NCBI GenBank assembly: GCA_021268355.1
Contig: JAJETY010000006.1
Span: 1-47,787, forward strand
From: Candidatus Nitrosopumilus sp.
Lineage (GTDB): Archaea > Thermoproteota > Nitrososphaeria > Nitrososphaerales > Nitrosopumilaceae
Direction of reading: 5' to 3'
DNA length: 47,787 nucleotides
The notes beneath the pieces were generated by a model. The model saw only the letters and a program-made list of their open reading frames with translations. It was not told where the DNA came from and did not search any database. The position numbers were made by a program, and so were the translations under genes. This document shows positions 1 through 9,281 of the stretch, piece by piece. How positions within the stretch are numbered: the stretch's first letter is position 1; the number at the start of each line of letters is the position of its first letter.

Positions 1-96
1 ATGAACATTCTGATGAACATTCTGATGAACATTCTGATGAACATTCTGATGAACATTCTGATGAACATTCTGATGAACATTCTGATGAACATTCTG
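1..96 (+). repeat. 12-bp tandem repeat encoding Glu-His-Ser-Asp
   Basis: Eight perfect copies of a 12-base unit (atgaacattctg, arbitrary phase) run to base 96, followed by one decayed copy. The array probably continues left of the window. In the transporter frame it encodes EHSD units of the metal-binding loop. The copies are identical at DNA level, which suggests recent expansion by slippage and possible length variation between strains. Confidence 0.95.
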
Positions 97-629
97 ATGT
101 ACATTATGATGAACACGGTCATGAATCTGGTGATCCTCATATTTGGTTAAATCCTGTTTTTGCAAAAATTCAAGTCCAAAACATTGCAGATGCATTTTCA
201 AAACATGATCCAAAAAATCAACAATACTATCAATCAAATGCAGAATCATATATTCAAGAACTAAGTTTATTAGATTCACAAATCAGAAATGAACTTTCTA
301 ATTGTAGTTCTGATTTCATTGCATTTCATGATGCATTTTCATATTTTGCTGAAGAGTATGATCTAAATCAACACACAATTCTCTCTTCAACTGATTCACA
401 TGGGGAAGCAACTGCAAAGACATTAGAAAATGTAATTTCAACAGCAAAAATCCATAATATCAAAATTATTTTTAGTGAGGACAATTCTGATACTAGAACT
501 TCACAAACTATTGCACATGAAATTGGTGGAAAAGTTTTGGTGTTATCTCCATTAGAAATTTCTTCTGAAAAAAATTATGTTGAAAAAATGGGCGAAAACC
601 TTGAAAACCTAAAGGAGGCATTATGTTGA
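3..629 (+). CDS. Metal ABC transporter substrate-binding protein, ZnuA/TroA type (5' partial)
   Basis: This is the C-terminal part of a cluster A-I solute-binding protein that captures Zn(II) or Mn(II) outside the membrane and delivers it to the permease. The frame is open from the window start. It begins with at least eight Glu-His-Ser-Asp repeats, the His-rich loop typical of ZnuA. It continues with GDPHIWLNP and FIAFHDAF, which carry metal-ligand histidines in this family, and a late acidic motif FSEDNSDTR. The stop overlaps the ATPase start by seven bases, so translation is probably coupled. The N-terminus and any signal peptide lie outside the window. Zn versus Mn cannot be decided from sequence; the His-rich loop favours zinc. 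Confidence 0.88.
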   Translation, partial: EHSDEHSDEHSDEHSDEHSDEHSDEHSDEHSDVHYDEHGHESGDPHIWLNPVFAKIQVQNIADAFSKHDPKNQQYYQSNAESYIQELSLLDSQIRNELSNCSSDFIAFHDAFSYFAEEYDLNQHTILSSTDSHGEATAKTLENVISTAKIHNIKIIFSEDNSDTRTSQTIAHEIGGKVLVLSPLEISSEKNYVEKMGENLENLKEALC

Positions 630-1345
630 AGGCAGTTGAAATTAGCAATCTAACAGTTCAATATCCTGATGTGAAAGCTCTTGATGATGTCAGTTTTGAA
701 GTAAATCAAGGTGATTTTCTAGGCATAATTGGACCAAATGGTGCTGGAAAATCGACTCTTTTTGATTGCATGCTTGGATTAAATACAAAATACAAGGGAG
801 AAATCAGGTTCTTTGGTCAGGATATTAGGAAATCAAAAAATTTCCTTAAAGACATTGGATATGTACCTCAAAAACCAATCTTTGAGAAAAATTTTCCTGC
901 AACTGTAAGTGATGTTGTAAGAATGGGATTAAGAAAAGAATCTGATGATAATAAAATTAACAAAATTTTACAACAATTATGGATACACGAATTACAAAAT
1001 AGAAGAATTGGGGAGTTATCTGGAGGACAATTACAAAGAGTCTTTATTGCTAAAGCATTAGTAAATAATCCTAAAATTCTGATTTTAGATGAACCAGTTA
1101 CTGGAATTGATCAGCCAAGTATAGAATTGTTTTACAGCATCTTACGTGAATTAAATTCTAAACAAAAAATTACAATAATTTGGTCTTCACATGATCTAGA
1201 TGCAGTTAATCAATTAGCCAATCATGTTGCTTGTCTGAATAGAACTTTGTTCTTCCACGGAGAATCAGAAAAATTCTTTTCAGATGATGAACTTGTTAAA
1301 CAATATTCTGAAGCATCGATGCAGGAGCATATGCATCATCATTAG
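623..1345 (+). CDS. Metal ABC transporter ATP-binding protein, ZnuC type
   Basis: Cytoplasmic ATPase that powers metal uptake with the neighbouring permease. The 240 residues contain Walker A GPNGAGKST (37-45), a Q-loop near VPQKP (81-85), the ABC signature LSGGQ (132-136), Walker B KILILDEP (151-158) and the switch His in WSSHDLD. A strong Shine-Dalgarno AAGGAGG sits a few bases before the ATG, which suits an internal operon gene. The C-terminus ends in His-rich HMHHH, possibly a metal-sensing tail. The start overlaps the stop of the binding-protein gene, and the permease follows after 2 bases. Confidence 0.95.
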   Translation: MLKAVEISNLTVQYPDVKALDDVSFEVNQGDFLGIIGPNGAGKSTLFDCMLGLNTKYKGEIRFFGQDIRKSKNFLKDIGYVPQKPIFEKNFPATVSDVVRMGLRKESDDNKINKILQQLWIHELQNRRIGELSGGQLQRVFIAKALVNNPKILILDEPVTGIDQPSIELFYSILRELNSKQKITIIWSSHDLDAVNQLANHVACLNRTLFFHGESEKFFSDDELVKQYSEASMQEHMHHH

Positions 1346-1347
1346 TC

Positions 1348-2166
1348 ATGTTTTTTGAAATTCTAACTTACAGTTTTATGCAAAGAGCATTAATTGCTGG
1401 AGTTGCTATTGCGATTCTTTGCTCAGTTGTAGGATTATTTCTAGTTCTGAGAAGATATTCTTTGTTTGGTGATGCAATAGCTCATTCATCCTTTGGTGGA
1501 ATTGCATTGGGTCTTTTAGCTGGAATTTATCCATTATGGACAGCCTATGGTGTATCAATTGTTAGTGCGTTAATTATTACAAGGATCAAAGATAGATTCA
1601 ACATTTCAGGTGATGCTTCCATTGCTGTACTTCTATCTTCAGGCATAGCGGTTGGACTTGTAATAATTGGATTGTCAGGTGGATTCACTATCGATATCTT
1701 TAGCTTTCTCTTTGGAAGTATTCTTCTTGTTAGCATTAATGATACAATTTTGATACTTGGACTAACTGGAGTAATTCTAATAATTATTTTATTACTTTAT
1801 AGACAAATTCTATATTCTACATTCAATGAAGAGCAAGCCAAAGTTAGCGGAATTCCTGTAGAGAAAATAAATTATTTGATAATCTTTATGGCAGGATTAA
1901 CCGTTGTTACCTCAATTCAACTTGTTGGTGTTTTGTTAATTTCAGCCCTATTTGTGATCCCTAACGTCTCTGCAATAATGTATGGTAAAGGTTTCAAACA
2001 AACCGCAATTATCTCAATAAGTTTTTCAGTATTTTCTGTAATAACTGGAATTTTAGTTTCATACGTTTTTGATATTACTCCTGCTGGAACAATTGTTTTA
2101 ATCTCGATTGGATTACTTGCTGCTACATTAGGAATAAAATCTGCTGGATTACTTTCTAAGAATTGA
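1348..2166 (+). CDS. Metal ABC transporter permease, ZnuB/ABC-3 family
   Basis: Membrane channel subunit of the zinc/manganese importer. The 272-residue protein is almost wholly hydrophobic, with about eight predicted membrane segments. It has the ABC-3 family pattern: LRRYSLFGDAIAHSSFGGI near the N-terminus and VVTSIQLVGVLLISALFVIP in the second half. It lies two bases after the ATPase gene, completing a three-gene operon. Its last 11 bases overlap the convergent CopC-CopD gene, so the two transcripts overlap at their 3' ends. Confidence 0.95.
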   Translation: MFFEILTYSFMQRALIAGVAIAILCSVVGLFLVLRRYSLFGDAIAHSSFGGIALGLLAGIYPLWTAYGVSIVSALIITRIKDRFNISGDASIAVLLSSGIAVGLVIIGLSGGFTIDIFSFLFGSILLVSINDTILILGLTGVILIIILLLYRQILYSTFNEEQAKVSGIPVEKINYLIIFMAGLTVVTSIQLVGVLLISALFVIPNVSAIMYGKGFKQTAIISISFSVFSVITGILVSYVFDITPAGTIVLISIGLLAATLGIKSAGLLSKN

Positions 2167-4960
2167 TTAATGCATTTAATTTTCTTTTATCTTGAATGCT
2201 CTTTACATAAAATAAGGATGTTGCAATAATTCCTAATGCAATTAGTGGGGATGCAACTTCTGTATATTTTAATTGAAATTCTCCTAATGTCTGAACTTGT
2301 GATAAAATAACTGGAATTTCTGTCATCTTTATTGTACCAATTTTATTTGTTTGTTGTTCTACAAACCAGACATTGTTATCCCCATCTGATGTCATAAATT
2401 GTATAAAAGACGTCTCTGATGGAATTGCAACTTCAATTAAATTATCATTGTTAGGATCATATGCACCAATACTATCTACGGTGTGTTGCGCAAACCAAAT
2501 ATTTCCATATCTGTCAAATGTCATGCCAAATGGAAGTGCTTCGTCGTTAGGGATAGAAATTCTTTCAAATGTTTCTAAAACAGGATTAAATTTGGTAATT
2601 GACAATCCTGTATGTTCGGCAATCCATAAATTTCCATTTTCATCAAAGAGTAAAGCCTCAGGTCCCTGTAAAGGTGGTTCATTTGAAAACTGTGTGATTT
2701 GATTATTCTTTGGATTAATGTAACCGATGTTACCAGTGCCTGTTGTTGTAAACCAAATATTTCCATCTGAGTCAATTTCTAAACCAAATGGCAGATTCTC
2801 ATTTCCTGGAAGAATAATTTCTTCAAATTCATCCTTTTCTGGTATGTATTTTACAATTGCATCTTTGTTAATTATTGTAAACCAAATATTTCCATCAAAG
2901 TCTGCTTTTATGACAAGTGGTGTGTTATTAGATACGACATCTAATCCTTTAACAATTCCTTCAGGAATTATTTTTGGAATAGTTTTTGTTGTGATTTCTT
3001 TTGTTTGAGTGTCTATGAATCCAATTTGATTTCCAGGTGTATCTGTAAACCAAATTTTGCCATCTTTATCTTGAGTTAGAAATGTTGTAGTTTCTCCGTC
3101 AAATGAATATGATGTAAATTCCTGAGTTTTCAGTGAAAATTGCCATAAACGTGGTGATGATGCATCGCTGATCCACAGTGAATCTCTTCCATCATACAAT
3201 GGGAAGAGAGGCTTTGATTCTTCTGGTAATTCATATTCAATCACTTGTGTTTGAATATCGCCTAGTCTTGGTTTTACTAATAAATTCAAAAGTTTTGATT
3301 CATTAGCATTCTCAGATCTTTGCACTTCAACATCGACTAACCATTCACCCGAAAATCCAAATGTTAGTTCTCCTTTGAATTCAATAGGCTTATTTTCTTC
3401 TTGTTTGAACATCTCCATTGGAACTTCTATTGGAGAAATATTTTTAGCTGGATTTGATATCTTGACTTTAAGCTGATCTGAATCGTAAATAGGATTTCCT
3501 TCAAAGTCACTTACCTTGACTAAAATTGTATTTGAACCACTAGAAAACGGGGAAATATCAATATCGAATTTGGTATTTTCAGTAAATTCCAGTGTTTTGA
3601 AACCATAGATCATCTCTTGTGCATCCACTTTTTGAATTTCCCCTGCAGGTAGTGTTCCATTTGTGATTAATGCCACAACTCCTAAAAGTATTATTCCTAA
3701 TACAACATCAACTTTGAGTGATTTTTTTAATTTTTTATGAACTAAAATTTTTCCTGATTTGAGATTCTTTTCTGCATTTTTTTGTAACTTTAATTGAAAG
3801 TATCCTCCAAATCCAATTAGTATTGATGCAATAGCAATCTTTAGAATAATTAATTGACCATATATCGATTCAGTAATTAATCCAATATCACTTTCTAGAA
3901 ACCACAACAATGTAGGTCCAGTGATTATTACCACTCCCACTGCAATGATGAATGCAATTGAGAATCGTGGAATCATTAACAGACTCATTTTTTCCCTTTG
4001 TGTTTCTTTTAGTTGTGAAAATGTTGGCAGTAAAATAAAAACAAAATAAATTATTCCTCCTATCCAAACCCCGGAAACCAAATTGTGAACATAATCTAGT
4101 ATCAATGCTGGTGTTTGACCACTAGCAGCTCCATGGCCAATCAAACTTGACGTTGAAATTAGAGCAAGCATTGCTACCAACATTGGAATCTGATTCTTTT
4201 TGGATAGAGATTTACTTCTATCTAGTGCAAACCAAATACCTAGTAAAATTACTGTAATAGTCATTCTCATAACCCATGTCATTCCAAAATCCGTTTGAAT
4301 TGCGTCAAGTGGCGATACTTCAAGTCTTATGCTTTGTACTGCAATCATCAAAATATTTGAGATGAAAATTAAAACGAGTCCAATTCCTGTAATTGACATA
4401 AATTTTCCATGATGGAGACTAGCAATTTTATTTAGTTCTTCTCTAATCACCTGTTTGTTTTGCGTTCCCCAAATCATGAGAGATGCAATAACTGCACCTA
4501 AAACAATTGTCTGACCTACTAATCCTGGGAATCTTGCACCAGCTTCAGGTAAAAAGATTAACTCTGAACTTTCTACATTAAGTAATGAAGGATCAATAAT
4601 GGCATCACCAACTCCAAACAAGAATGCATCTGGAACTAGATGCCCATCTACTTTTGAGAGCACTTTAGTTGACACAGTATAAACACCATCTTCTAATGCT
4701 GGTGTTGTGATGATGAGAGACATTTCTCCTTCATAGTAAGATGTATCCTTGTTATCTATCTGATTTCCATTTGTATCAAATACTCTGAGCTCACTAAAGT
4801 TGATGTCAACTGGTTCTGAGAAAAATACGATTACTTGATTTATTCCAGCTGGCGCATTAGATTTTAGACTTGGAATAGTTTCTTCAGTAAATGGATGTGC
4901 TGTTGCAAATGGAATTGAAATAAACGACATCATCAATAAAATAAACAGTATTTTTTGCAT
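2156..4960 (-). CDS. CopC-CopD-beta-propeller fusion protein, membrane copper protein
   Basis: A 934-residue fusion. Residues 1-21 are a signal peptide, after which the mature chain would begin HPF. Residues ~22-125 match CopC, including the N-terminal His and a DGH motif (Cu ligands in CopC). Residues ~145-440 are a CopD-like multi-helix membrane domain. A soluble linker follows, then from ~575 to ~890 about six repeats of the form D.DGNIWFT, which resemble virginiamycin-B-lyase/NHL propeller blades. A membrane helix (~903-921) and short basic tail close the chain. CopC and CopD bind or import copper in bacteria; the propeller role is unknown. It converges with the metal-permease gene and diverges from the secreted protein at 5054. 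Confidence 0.85.
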   Translation of the reverse strand: MQKILFILLMMSFISIPFATAHPFTEETIPSLKSNAPAGINQVIVFFSEPVDINFSELRVFDTNGNQIDNKDTSYYEGEMSLIITTPALEDGVYTVSTKVLSKVDGHLVPDAFLFGVGDAIIDPSLLNVESSELIFLPEAGARFPGLVGQTIVLGAVIASLMIWGTQNKQVIREELNKIASLHHGKFMSITGIGLVLIFISNILMIAVQSIRLEVSPLDAIQTDFGMTWVMRMTITVILLGIWFALDRSKSLSKKNQIPMLVAMLALISTSSLIGHGAASGQTPALILDYVHNLVSGVWIGGIIYFVFILLPTFSQLKETQREKMSLLMIPRFSIAFIIAVGVVIITGPTLLWFLESDIGLITESIYGQLIILKIAIASILIGFGGYFQLKLQKNAEKNLKSGKILVHKKLKKSLKVDVVLGIILLGVVALITNGTLPAGEIQKVDAQEMIYGFKTLEFTENTKFDIDISPFSSGSNTILVKVSDFEGNPIYDSDQLKVKISNPAKNISPIEVPMEMFKQEENKPIEFKGELTFGFSGEWLVDVEVQRSENANESKLLNLLVKPRLGDIQTQVIEYELPEESKPLFPLYDGRDSLWISDASSPRLWQFSLKTQEFTSYSFDGETTTFLTQDKDGKIWFTDTPGNQIGFIDTQTKEITTKTIPKIIPEGIVKGLDVVSNNTPLVIKADFDGNIWFTIINKDAIVKYIPEKDEFEEIILPGNENLPFGLEIDSDGNIWFTTTGTGNIGYINPKNNQITQFSNEPPLQGPEALLFDENGNLWIAEHTGLSITKFNPVLETFERISIPNDEALPFGMTFDRYGNIWFAQHTVDSIGAYDPNNDNLIEVAIPSETSFIQFMTSDGDNNVWFVEQQTNKIGTIKMTEIPVILSQVQTLGEFQLKYTEVASPLIALGIIATSLFYVKSIQDKRKLNALINS

Positions 4961-5023
4961 TTACTCTTCAGGGCAATGTTGATAATTTAAACAGTTTTCA
5001 AGACTTCGATTTTTGTACCAATT

Positions 5024-5043
5024 CACGTAAAGATAATAACGTG
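5024..5043. promoter_or_regulatory. Inverted repeat CACGT-N10-ACGTG around a TATA-like element
   Basis: CACGT and ACGTG flank an AT-rich core (aaagataata) 11-30 bases before the ATG at 5054, in the divergent gap between the CopC-CopD fusion and the secreted protein. The arrangement looks like an operator overlapping a promoter, but the 5-bp arms are short enough to arise by chance. Confidence 0.3.
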
Positions 5044-5053
5044 TAATTGTCAA

Positions 5054-5692
5054 ATGATAACAGTGAAAATCTTAGTTTTTGGTATTATTGGTTTATTATT
5101 CTCTATTGGAATGATTGCCCCATCATTTGGTCATACTACTGTACATGTTGAACAATATGAAATTGAAGCAGGCTGGACTATTGAACCTCCCGTAGTAGGA
5201 ATTCGAAATGATCTTGTCTTTAAAATTATAGAACGTGGAGAAAAAGAAGGAACCTATACAGGAATAACAAGCGCATTCAAGAGTGTTGATGCAACTGTGA
5301 TGTTTGGTGGCGCATCAAAGAAAATTGAAATAAATTCCGATCCTAGACCTGGATATTATTTTTCTTCAATTATTCCAACTAAAACGGGAACTTACATGGT
5401 TGAATTAAAAGGTGAAATTCGTGGAGTTACTGTGGATATTAAAATCCCAATTGAAGATGTAGAGCCAACTGCCGTCTTAGATTTTCCACCCAAAAGTGCG
5501 GATGGTGATACGGATGTAGCTGCTCTAAAGAATGCAATATCGTCACTTCAACAAGATGTTTCTAAACTTAAGTCTGGTGAGGTAGAAGTAACATCAGATG
5601 GTGGTGCAGCATATGACTTTGCAATATTTGGATTATCAATTGCTGGTGCAGCTATAATCTTAGCAATAATTGGTTTATTAAAAAGAAAATAG
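5054..5692 (+). CDS. Secreted, membrane-anchored protein with N-terminal His, unknown function
   Basis: I do not recognise a named family. The 212 residues begin with a signal peptide ending ...APSFG; the predicted mature chain starts HTTVH. A beta-rich domain follows (~27-140), then a short coiled-coil-like stretch (~155-175), one membrane helix (~189-209) and a KRK anchor. The mature domain is therefore outside the cell, tethered by its C-terminus. The His-x3-His start resembles the mature N-terminal His of CopC-like copper proteins and fits its neighbours, a CopC-CopD fusion and a cupredoxin. A copper role is inference only. Its stop is 13 bases from the convergent cupredoxin stop. Confidence 0.75.
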   Translation: MITVKILVFGIIGLLFSIGMIAPSFGHTTVHVEQYEIEAGWTIEPPVVGIRNDLVFKIIERGEKEGTYTGITSAFKSVDATVMFGGASKKIEINSDPRPGYYFSSIIPTKTGTYMVELKGEIRGVTVDIKIPIEDVEPTAVLDFPPKSADGDTDVAALKNAISSLQQDVSKLKSGEVEVTSDGGAAYDFAIFGLSIAGAAIILAIIGLLKRK

Positions 5693-5705
5693 AAAAAGAG
5701 GATTC

Positions 5706-6545
5706 CTAAAATCTTGGAATTACTCTAGATTTTGCAGTGATTGCTACGATGCTTATGATTGCAACAGTTAGTACCATCATTACGATTGTACCAAATTCTG
5801 GAACAACTTTGGCAGTTGCGACTACACCAGTTGGTCCAGTCCAATCTGCTTCAGCTCCTGGGGCACCAATTCCTAAAGAAATCACCTCGATGTCAATTGG
5901 ATTGTCATCAGAACCTAATGCATCAATTTGATGGGTTGCTGTTGATTCCATTGCGTGTTGATTAGTTTCTTGTAGGACTACTTCGCCACCTTGTGTAGCA
6001 GTAATGTCATAGTTGACATGTAATTCGCTGAATGTAAGCTCAATTTGTGTTCCACCCATTACTTGTGAATCCGCAATTGATACCATTAATTCTCCAGCAT
6101 CGTCACCATGATCGTCACCATGATCGTCTTCAGCTTTTTCAGCTGCTCCTGCTTCTTGTACTATGATTAATCCTTGCATCCATGGGTGAACCATACAGAA
6201 GTAAGGTTGTTCACCTACGGTTGTAGGAGTCCACTCAAATGAACCTCCTGCCATCAATAAGCTGGTATCAAAGACACCATCTGGTCCATCATCTGGAGTT
6301 CCTGAAGTGTATGTATGTGCTGCATTGTCAGTATTTGACATGATTACAACACCACCAACATCAACTGTTGCAGTACTTGGAATGTAACATCCATCTGCAG
6401 TTTCTTCACAACCTGGTGCACCAGAACCTGCTGCTGGTACGATTGTGACTTCAGAATGATCTGCAAATGCTGCTGGAGTAGTTGCAACTAAGCCAGCTAC
6501 CATTGCAAATAGTACGAAGAAAGAGCAAATTGCTATAGTCTTCAT
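5706..6545 (-). CDS. Cupredoxin (type 1 copper protein) with PEFG-type C-terminal sorting tail
   Basis: Extracellular blue-copper electron carrier. The 279 residues begin with a signal peptide (1-28). A plastocyanin-like domain follows with the full type 1 ligand set: His77 in NAAHTY, Cys117, His120 and Met123 in FCMVHPWM. An acidic/His linker (repeated DDHGDD) leads to a second beta domain (~150-240). The C-terminus is VPEFG, a hydrophobic helix and a basic tail, the PEFG-CTERM sorting signal of Thaumarchaeota thought to be processed by an archaeosortase-type enzyme. Such proteins probably shuttle electrons in the copper-based respiratory chain of ammonia oxidisers. The second domain is unassigned. 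Confidence 0.9.
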   Translation of the reverse strand: MKTIAICSFFVLFAMVAGLVATTPAAFADHSEVTIVPAAGSGAPGCEETADGCYIPSTATVDVGGVVIMSNTDNAAHTYTSGTPDDGPDGVFDTSLLMAGGSFEWTPTTVGEQPYFCMVHPWMQGLIIVQEAGAAEKAEDDHGDDHGDDAGELMVSIADSQVMGGTQIELTFSELHVNYDITATQGGEVVLQETNQHAMESTATHQIDALGSDDNPIDIEVISLGIGAPGAEADWTGPTGVVATAKVVPEFGTIVMMVLTVAIISIVAITAKSRVIPRF

Positions 6546-6604
6546 TAAACAGTTTACTTGTTCGGATACATAAAAACCTCACTGGAATCTTAAAGAGATA
6601 AGGT

Positions 6605-7426
6605 CTAATTTTTTCTAAATTGGTACAACTTTAGAATTCCAATTAAAGGAATTCCAATATACATTCCAAGATTAAGTAGTACTATGGAACTTCCATATCC
6701 TAACATCTCTATTTCAGAATCAATATCGACATGATTTAGCAATGATAATGATGTTAACATTGGAGTAAGTGTCATCTTCATGAATTCCTTGAAAAATGGT
6801 TGTTCTCTTTCAAAGTCTGCAATAGATGGTGAAAATGAATAATAGAATTGATTAAAAGTTGTCATAAATGAAATTCCTAAATTTGTTTTTAGAACTGTAT
6901 TATCTCTAAGTTCTCTTAATTGTTGTACTTGTGGTGCAAGCTCTGAACCAAATGTTGCTGTTGCAATCAAACAACCACCACTCTCTCCATCTGGTTTTTG
7001 ATCTATTGGTTCTGGTATGGGTTGAGCATTTGCTTCACCTACATGTATATTGAATGAGACTGTCTCTTTGGGAATTGGTTGGAATAAAATTCCTTCCACT
7101 TCAAAGTCCATTGTGTAAACTCCTTCACCTAGATTGAATTCTATTGGAATTTTTACAGAACCTAGTGATGTATGTGTAAGTGGAATTGGTCCAAATACAG
7201 TCTCACCATCTTTGGAAACAGCTACAGTATAATCAATATGTTCTTGTACTTTTTGAGTTTGTGGATTGATAAAATCTATGTTAATCTTAGTTTGTACACC
7301 TGGTTCAATTGAATCGTATGTTAATTTTACATCAAGCGTATTTTTATCCGTAGCCAATGTTTGAGTTTCACCGAATGCTGGAACTAATAAAAACGGAACA
7401 AGAAGTAATACAATAAGTATTCTCAT
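6605..7426 (-). CDS. Secreted protein with CFI-box C-terminal region
   Basis: The 273-residue protein has a signal peptide (1-19). A beta-sandwich-like domain (~25-130) follows, of the type seen in many thaumarchaeal surface proteins, then a Pro/Gln linker. At 152-160 is the motif CLIATATFG followed by SELAPQVQQLRELRDN. This is the CFI-box module (a Cys-rich C-terminal element of archaeal and bacterial surface proteins whose biochemistry is not established). A hydrophobic helix lies near 247-265. It is divergent from the secreted WW-module protein at 7537. Confidence 0.75.
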   Translation of the reverse strand: MRILIVLLLVPFLLVPAFGETQTLATDKNTLDVKLTYDSIEPGVQTKINIDFINPQTQKVQEHIDYTVAVSKDGETVFGPIPLTHTSLGSVKIPIEFNLGEGVYTMDFEVEGILFQPIPKETVSFNIHVGEANAQPIPEPIDQKPDGESGGCLIATATFGSELAPQVQQLRELRDNTVLKTNLGISFMTTFNQFYYSFSPSIADFEREQPFFKEFMKMTLTPMLTSLSLLNHVDIDSEIEMLGYGSSIVLLNLGMYIGIPLIGILKLYQFRKN

Positions 7427-7506
7427 AAAATATTTTGAAAAATGATAAATAAAAATCGTACTCTAATTCTTTAAAAAAACTTCACGCATGAAAACACCAT
7501 ACCATC

Positions 7507-7514
7507 TTTAAATA
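7507..7514 (+). promoter_or_regulatory. TATA box for the secreted WW-module gene
   Basis: TTTAAATA is centred 26 bases before the TTG at 7537. This is the archaeal TATA-to-start distance and predicts a leaderless transcript beginning at the TTG. It supports that non-AUG start. Confidence 0.65.
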
Positions 7515-7536
7515 TGGAATTATCATAATTCATTTA

Positions 7537-9249
7537 TTGCATAACAAGTTTGCATTTTTTATTACGATTATTGGAATTTTTACAATCCCTGCATTAATTC
7601 CTGATGTATTTGGACATGGTTTGGGTGGAGATCAAGCCCCTGCAATATCATTTGGTGATATGGAAGTAACTGTTAGTACACAACTAAGTCCATCTGATAT
7701 TACTGTTGGAGAAGTTGATAATGCAAACATGCAGATTCGTTTCTTTGATACTGTGACTGACACTAATCTTGACAAAGTTACTTACAGAGTAGAAGTATGG
7801 CACAGTGGTGAACTTTTGGCTAGAAATTTGTTTTATGATCTAGATGGTAGATTGGATGTAAAGCTAACTCCAAAAGCTGATTGTAATAAAGAAAGTCTAC
7901 ATCAATGCACTGTTTATTATGGTTCTGAACATATTAGTGCTCCAGGAGCTTTATTTGTTCAGGGTACTGCATGCACAGATGATAATCTTGATTCCTGTGC
8001 AAGACCTGGAATAACTGGCCCGATATTTGTAGAGGGTGGACTATATCAAATTCGTGTAGATATTGAAGCTGCTACTAGTCCAAAATCTGTATTGGCAAAT
8101 TTGTTGAGCTATGATACTTTTGTTAGTATTGCACAAGATCAAGACTTTATGATACAAACTGCTAATGCAGACATTCCAGTTACTGTCAAGACTTACTATG
8201 ATCAAGTTGATAATTTCAAATTTGATCAATCAGATAACTCAATTTCTTTTGATATGCCATTTGATTGGAATCCAAAATATGTTGATTTAGTTCAAGTAGT
8301 ACATGAGGAAGTTAGAGTTCCAAAGACGTTTGCACCATATGGAGAAGGTAAACAATTCAAAGGATATGTTAATGGTATAGAGGTTGATCAAAGAGCTTTA
8401 CTAAATGATCCTTATTCATATGATGATACTAACATTGTTCATTTTCTAATTACTAACCAAGAATTACAGAGAATCAATGAAACATTAGGAGAATCCAATT
8501 ACATCAATCCTAAAATGGATTTGAAACTTGTTCCTCTAAGTGGAGTCCAAAAACAATCCACTGAATTTTATCTAGTAGATACTACAAATTATGAACGTGT
8601 ACCAACAACTGTAAACATCTCATGGGATGGAAGTCTTGGTGCAGGTGATGAGATTCCTTTTGAGATAGCATTTTTTGATGAAAACAGAGATCTAATTCGA
8701 GATATGAGATATGTTGTTTCATTCATTGATCAAAATGACACCGTTCTTGAGAAATTCATGGGAGATAATCCTCAAATTCCAGGCATTATTGCTTCAGAAG
8801 GGATCGACGTAAAGAAGATCTATGCTCCATCACAAGGAGTATACAGAATTGATGTTAGAGCTTTAGGAACTGGATTATCTTATGATGAAACTTATGCTGG
8901 TATTGGTTCAGGAATTATTGAACTTGGACCTAGCTTAGGCAAGACTCAACCAACACCAGAAGCTCAACCCCCTACAGCCATTCCTGCTTGGATTAAGAAC
9001 AATGCAGGTTGGTGGGCAACAGAACAAATAGATGATGATTCATTTGTTCAAGGAATTCAATATTTAGTTAAAGAGAATATTTTAAAGATTCCTCCAACAT
9101 CACAAGGTCTTGGAACTGGTTCTAATGAAATTCCTGCTTGGATTAAGAACAATGCAGGATGGTGGGCAGATGGTGCAATTGATGATAACTCTTTCATTCA
9201 AGGAATCCAATATTTGATTAAAGAAGGAATCATGAAAGTTCAATCATAG
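7537..9249 (+). CDS. Large secreted protein with two C-terminal Trp-Trp modules
   Basis: The 570-residue protein starts at a TTG that coincides with the predicted transcription start. A signal peptide (1-26) ends ...DVFG; the mature chain would start HGLGG. A long beta-rich ectodomain (~30-470) contains two Cys pairs (~118-155). At the end are two ~45-residue modules with pattern [12 protein letters not shown]...IDDxxFxQGIQYL, about 50 residues apart. No enzyme motif is visible. It is a paralogue of the protein at 9490: both share the mature HG start, a VTVxxxLSxSDxT-like beginning, a VVHEExxxPKTF segment and the terminal modules. It is probably a cell-envelope structural or binding protein. 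Confidence 0.85.
   Translation: MHNKFAFFITIIGIFTIPALIPDVFGHGLGGDQAPAISFGDMEVTVSTQLSPSDITVGEVDNANMQIRFFDTVTDTNLDKVTYRVEVWHSGELLARNLFYDLDGRLDVKLTPKADCNKESLHQCTVYYGSEHISAPGALFVQGTACTDDNLDSCARPGITGPIFVEGGLYQIRVDIEAATSPKSVLANLLSYDTFVSIAQDQDFMIQTANADIPVTVKTYYDQVDNFKFDQSDNSISFDMPFDWNPKYVDLVQVVHEEVRVPKTFAPYGEGKQFKGYVNGIEVDQRALLNDPYSYDDTNIVHFLITNQELQRINETLGESNYINPKMDLKLVPLSGVQKQSTEFYLVDTTNYERVPTTVNISWDGSLGAGDEIPFEIAFFDENRDLIRDMRYVVSFIDQNDTVLEKFMGDNPQIPGIIASEGIDVKKIYAPSQGVYRIDVRALGTGLSYDETYAGIGSGIIELGPSLGKTQPTPEAQPPTAIPAWIKNNAGWWATEQIDDDSFVQGIQYLVKENILKIPPTSQGLGTGSNEIPAWIKNNAGWWADGAIDDNSFIQGIQYLIKEGIMKVQS
8980..9169 (+). repeat. Direct repeat encoding the two Trp-Trp modules
   Basis: The first 29 bases from 8980 and from 9130 are identical, and the next ten differ by only one or two. 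The copies are exactly 150 bases apart and encode the start of each [12 protein letters not shown] module. A parallel pair occurs near 10777 and 10924 in the next large gene. The DNA-level identity suggests recent duplication or gene conversion. Confidence 0.85.
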
Positions 9250-9250
9250 G

Positions 9251-9260
9251 TTTTTAAATA
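9251..9260 (+). promoter_or_regulatory. TATA box for the small gene at 9282
   Basis: TTTTTAAATA is centred 26 bases before the ATG at 9282, right after the stop of the preceding secreted protein. It implies a separate leaderless transcript and supports the short gene being real. Confidence 0.65.
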
Positions 9261-9281
9261 AAATTAGACTAGTGTACTATT

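Noticed and set aside
1-96. CRISPR array
   Set aside because: The copies are 12 bases, directly adjacent, without spacers, and lie in coding sequence. No cas genes or other spaced repeats are in the window.
1-99. Open frame reading Met-Asn-Ile-Leu repeats
   Set aside because: It is another frame of the 12-base repeat and closes soon after; only the Glu-His-Ser-Asp frame continues into a recognisable protein.
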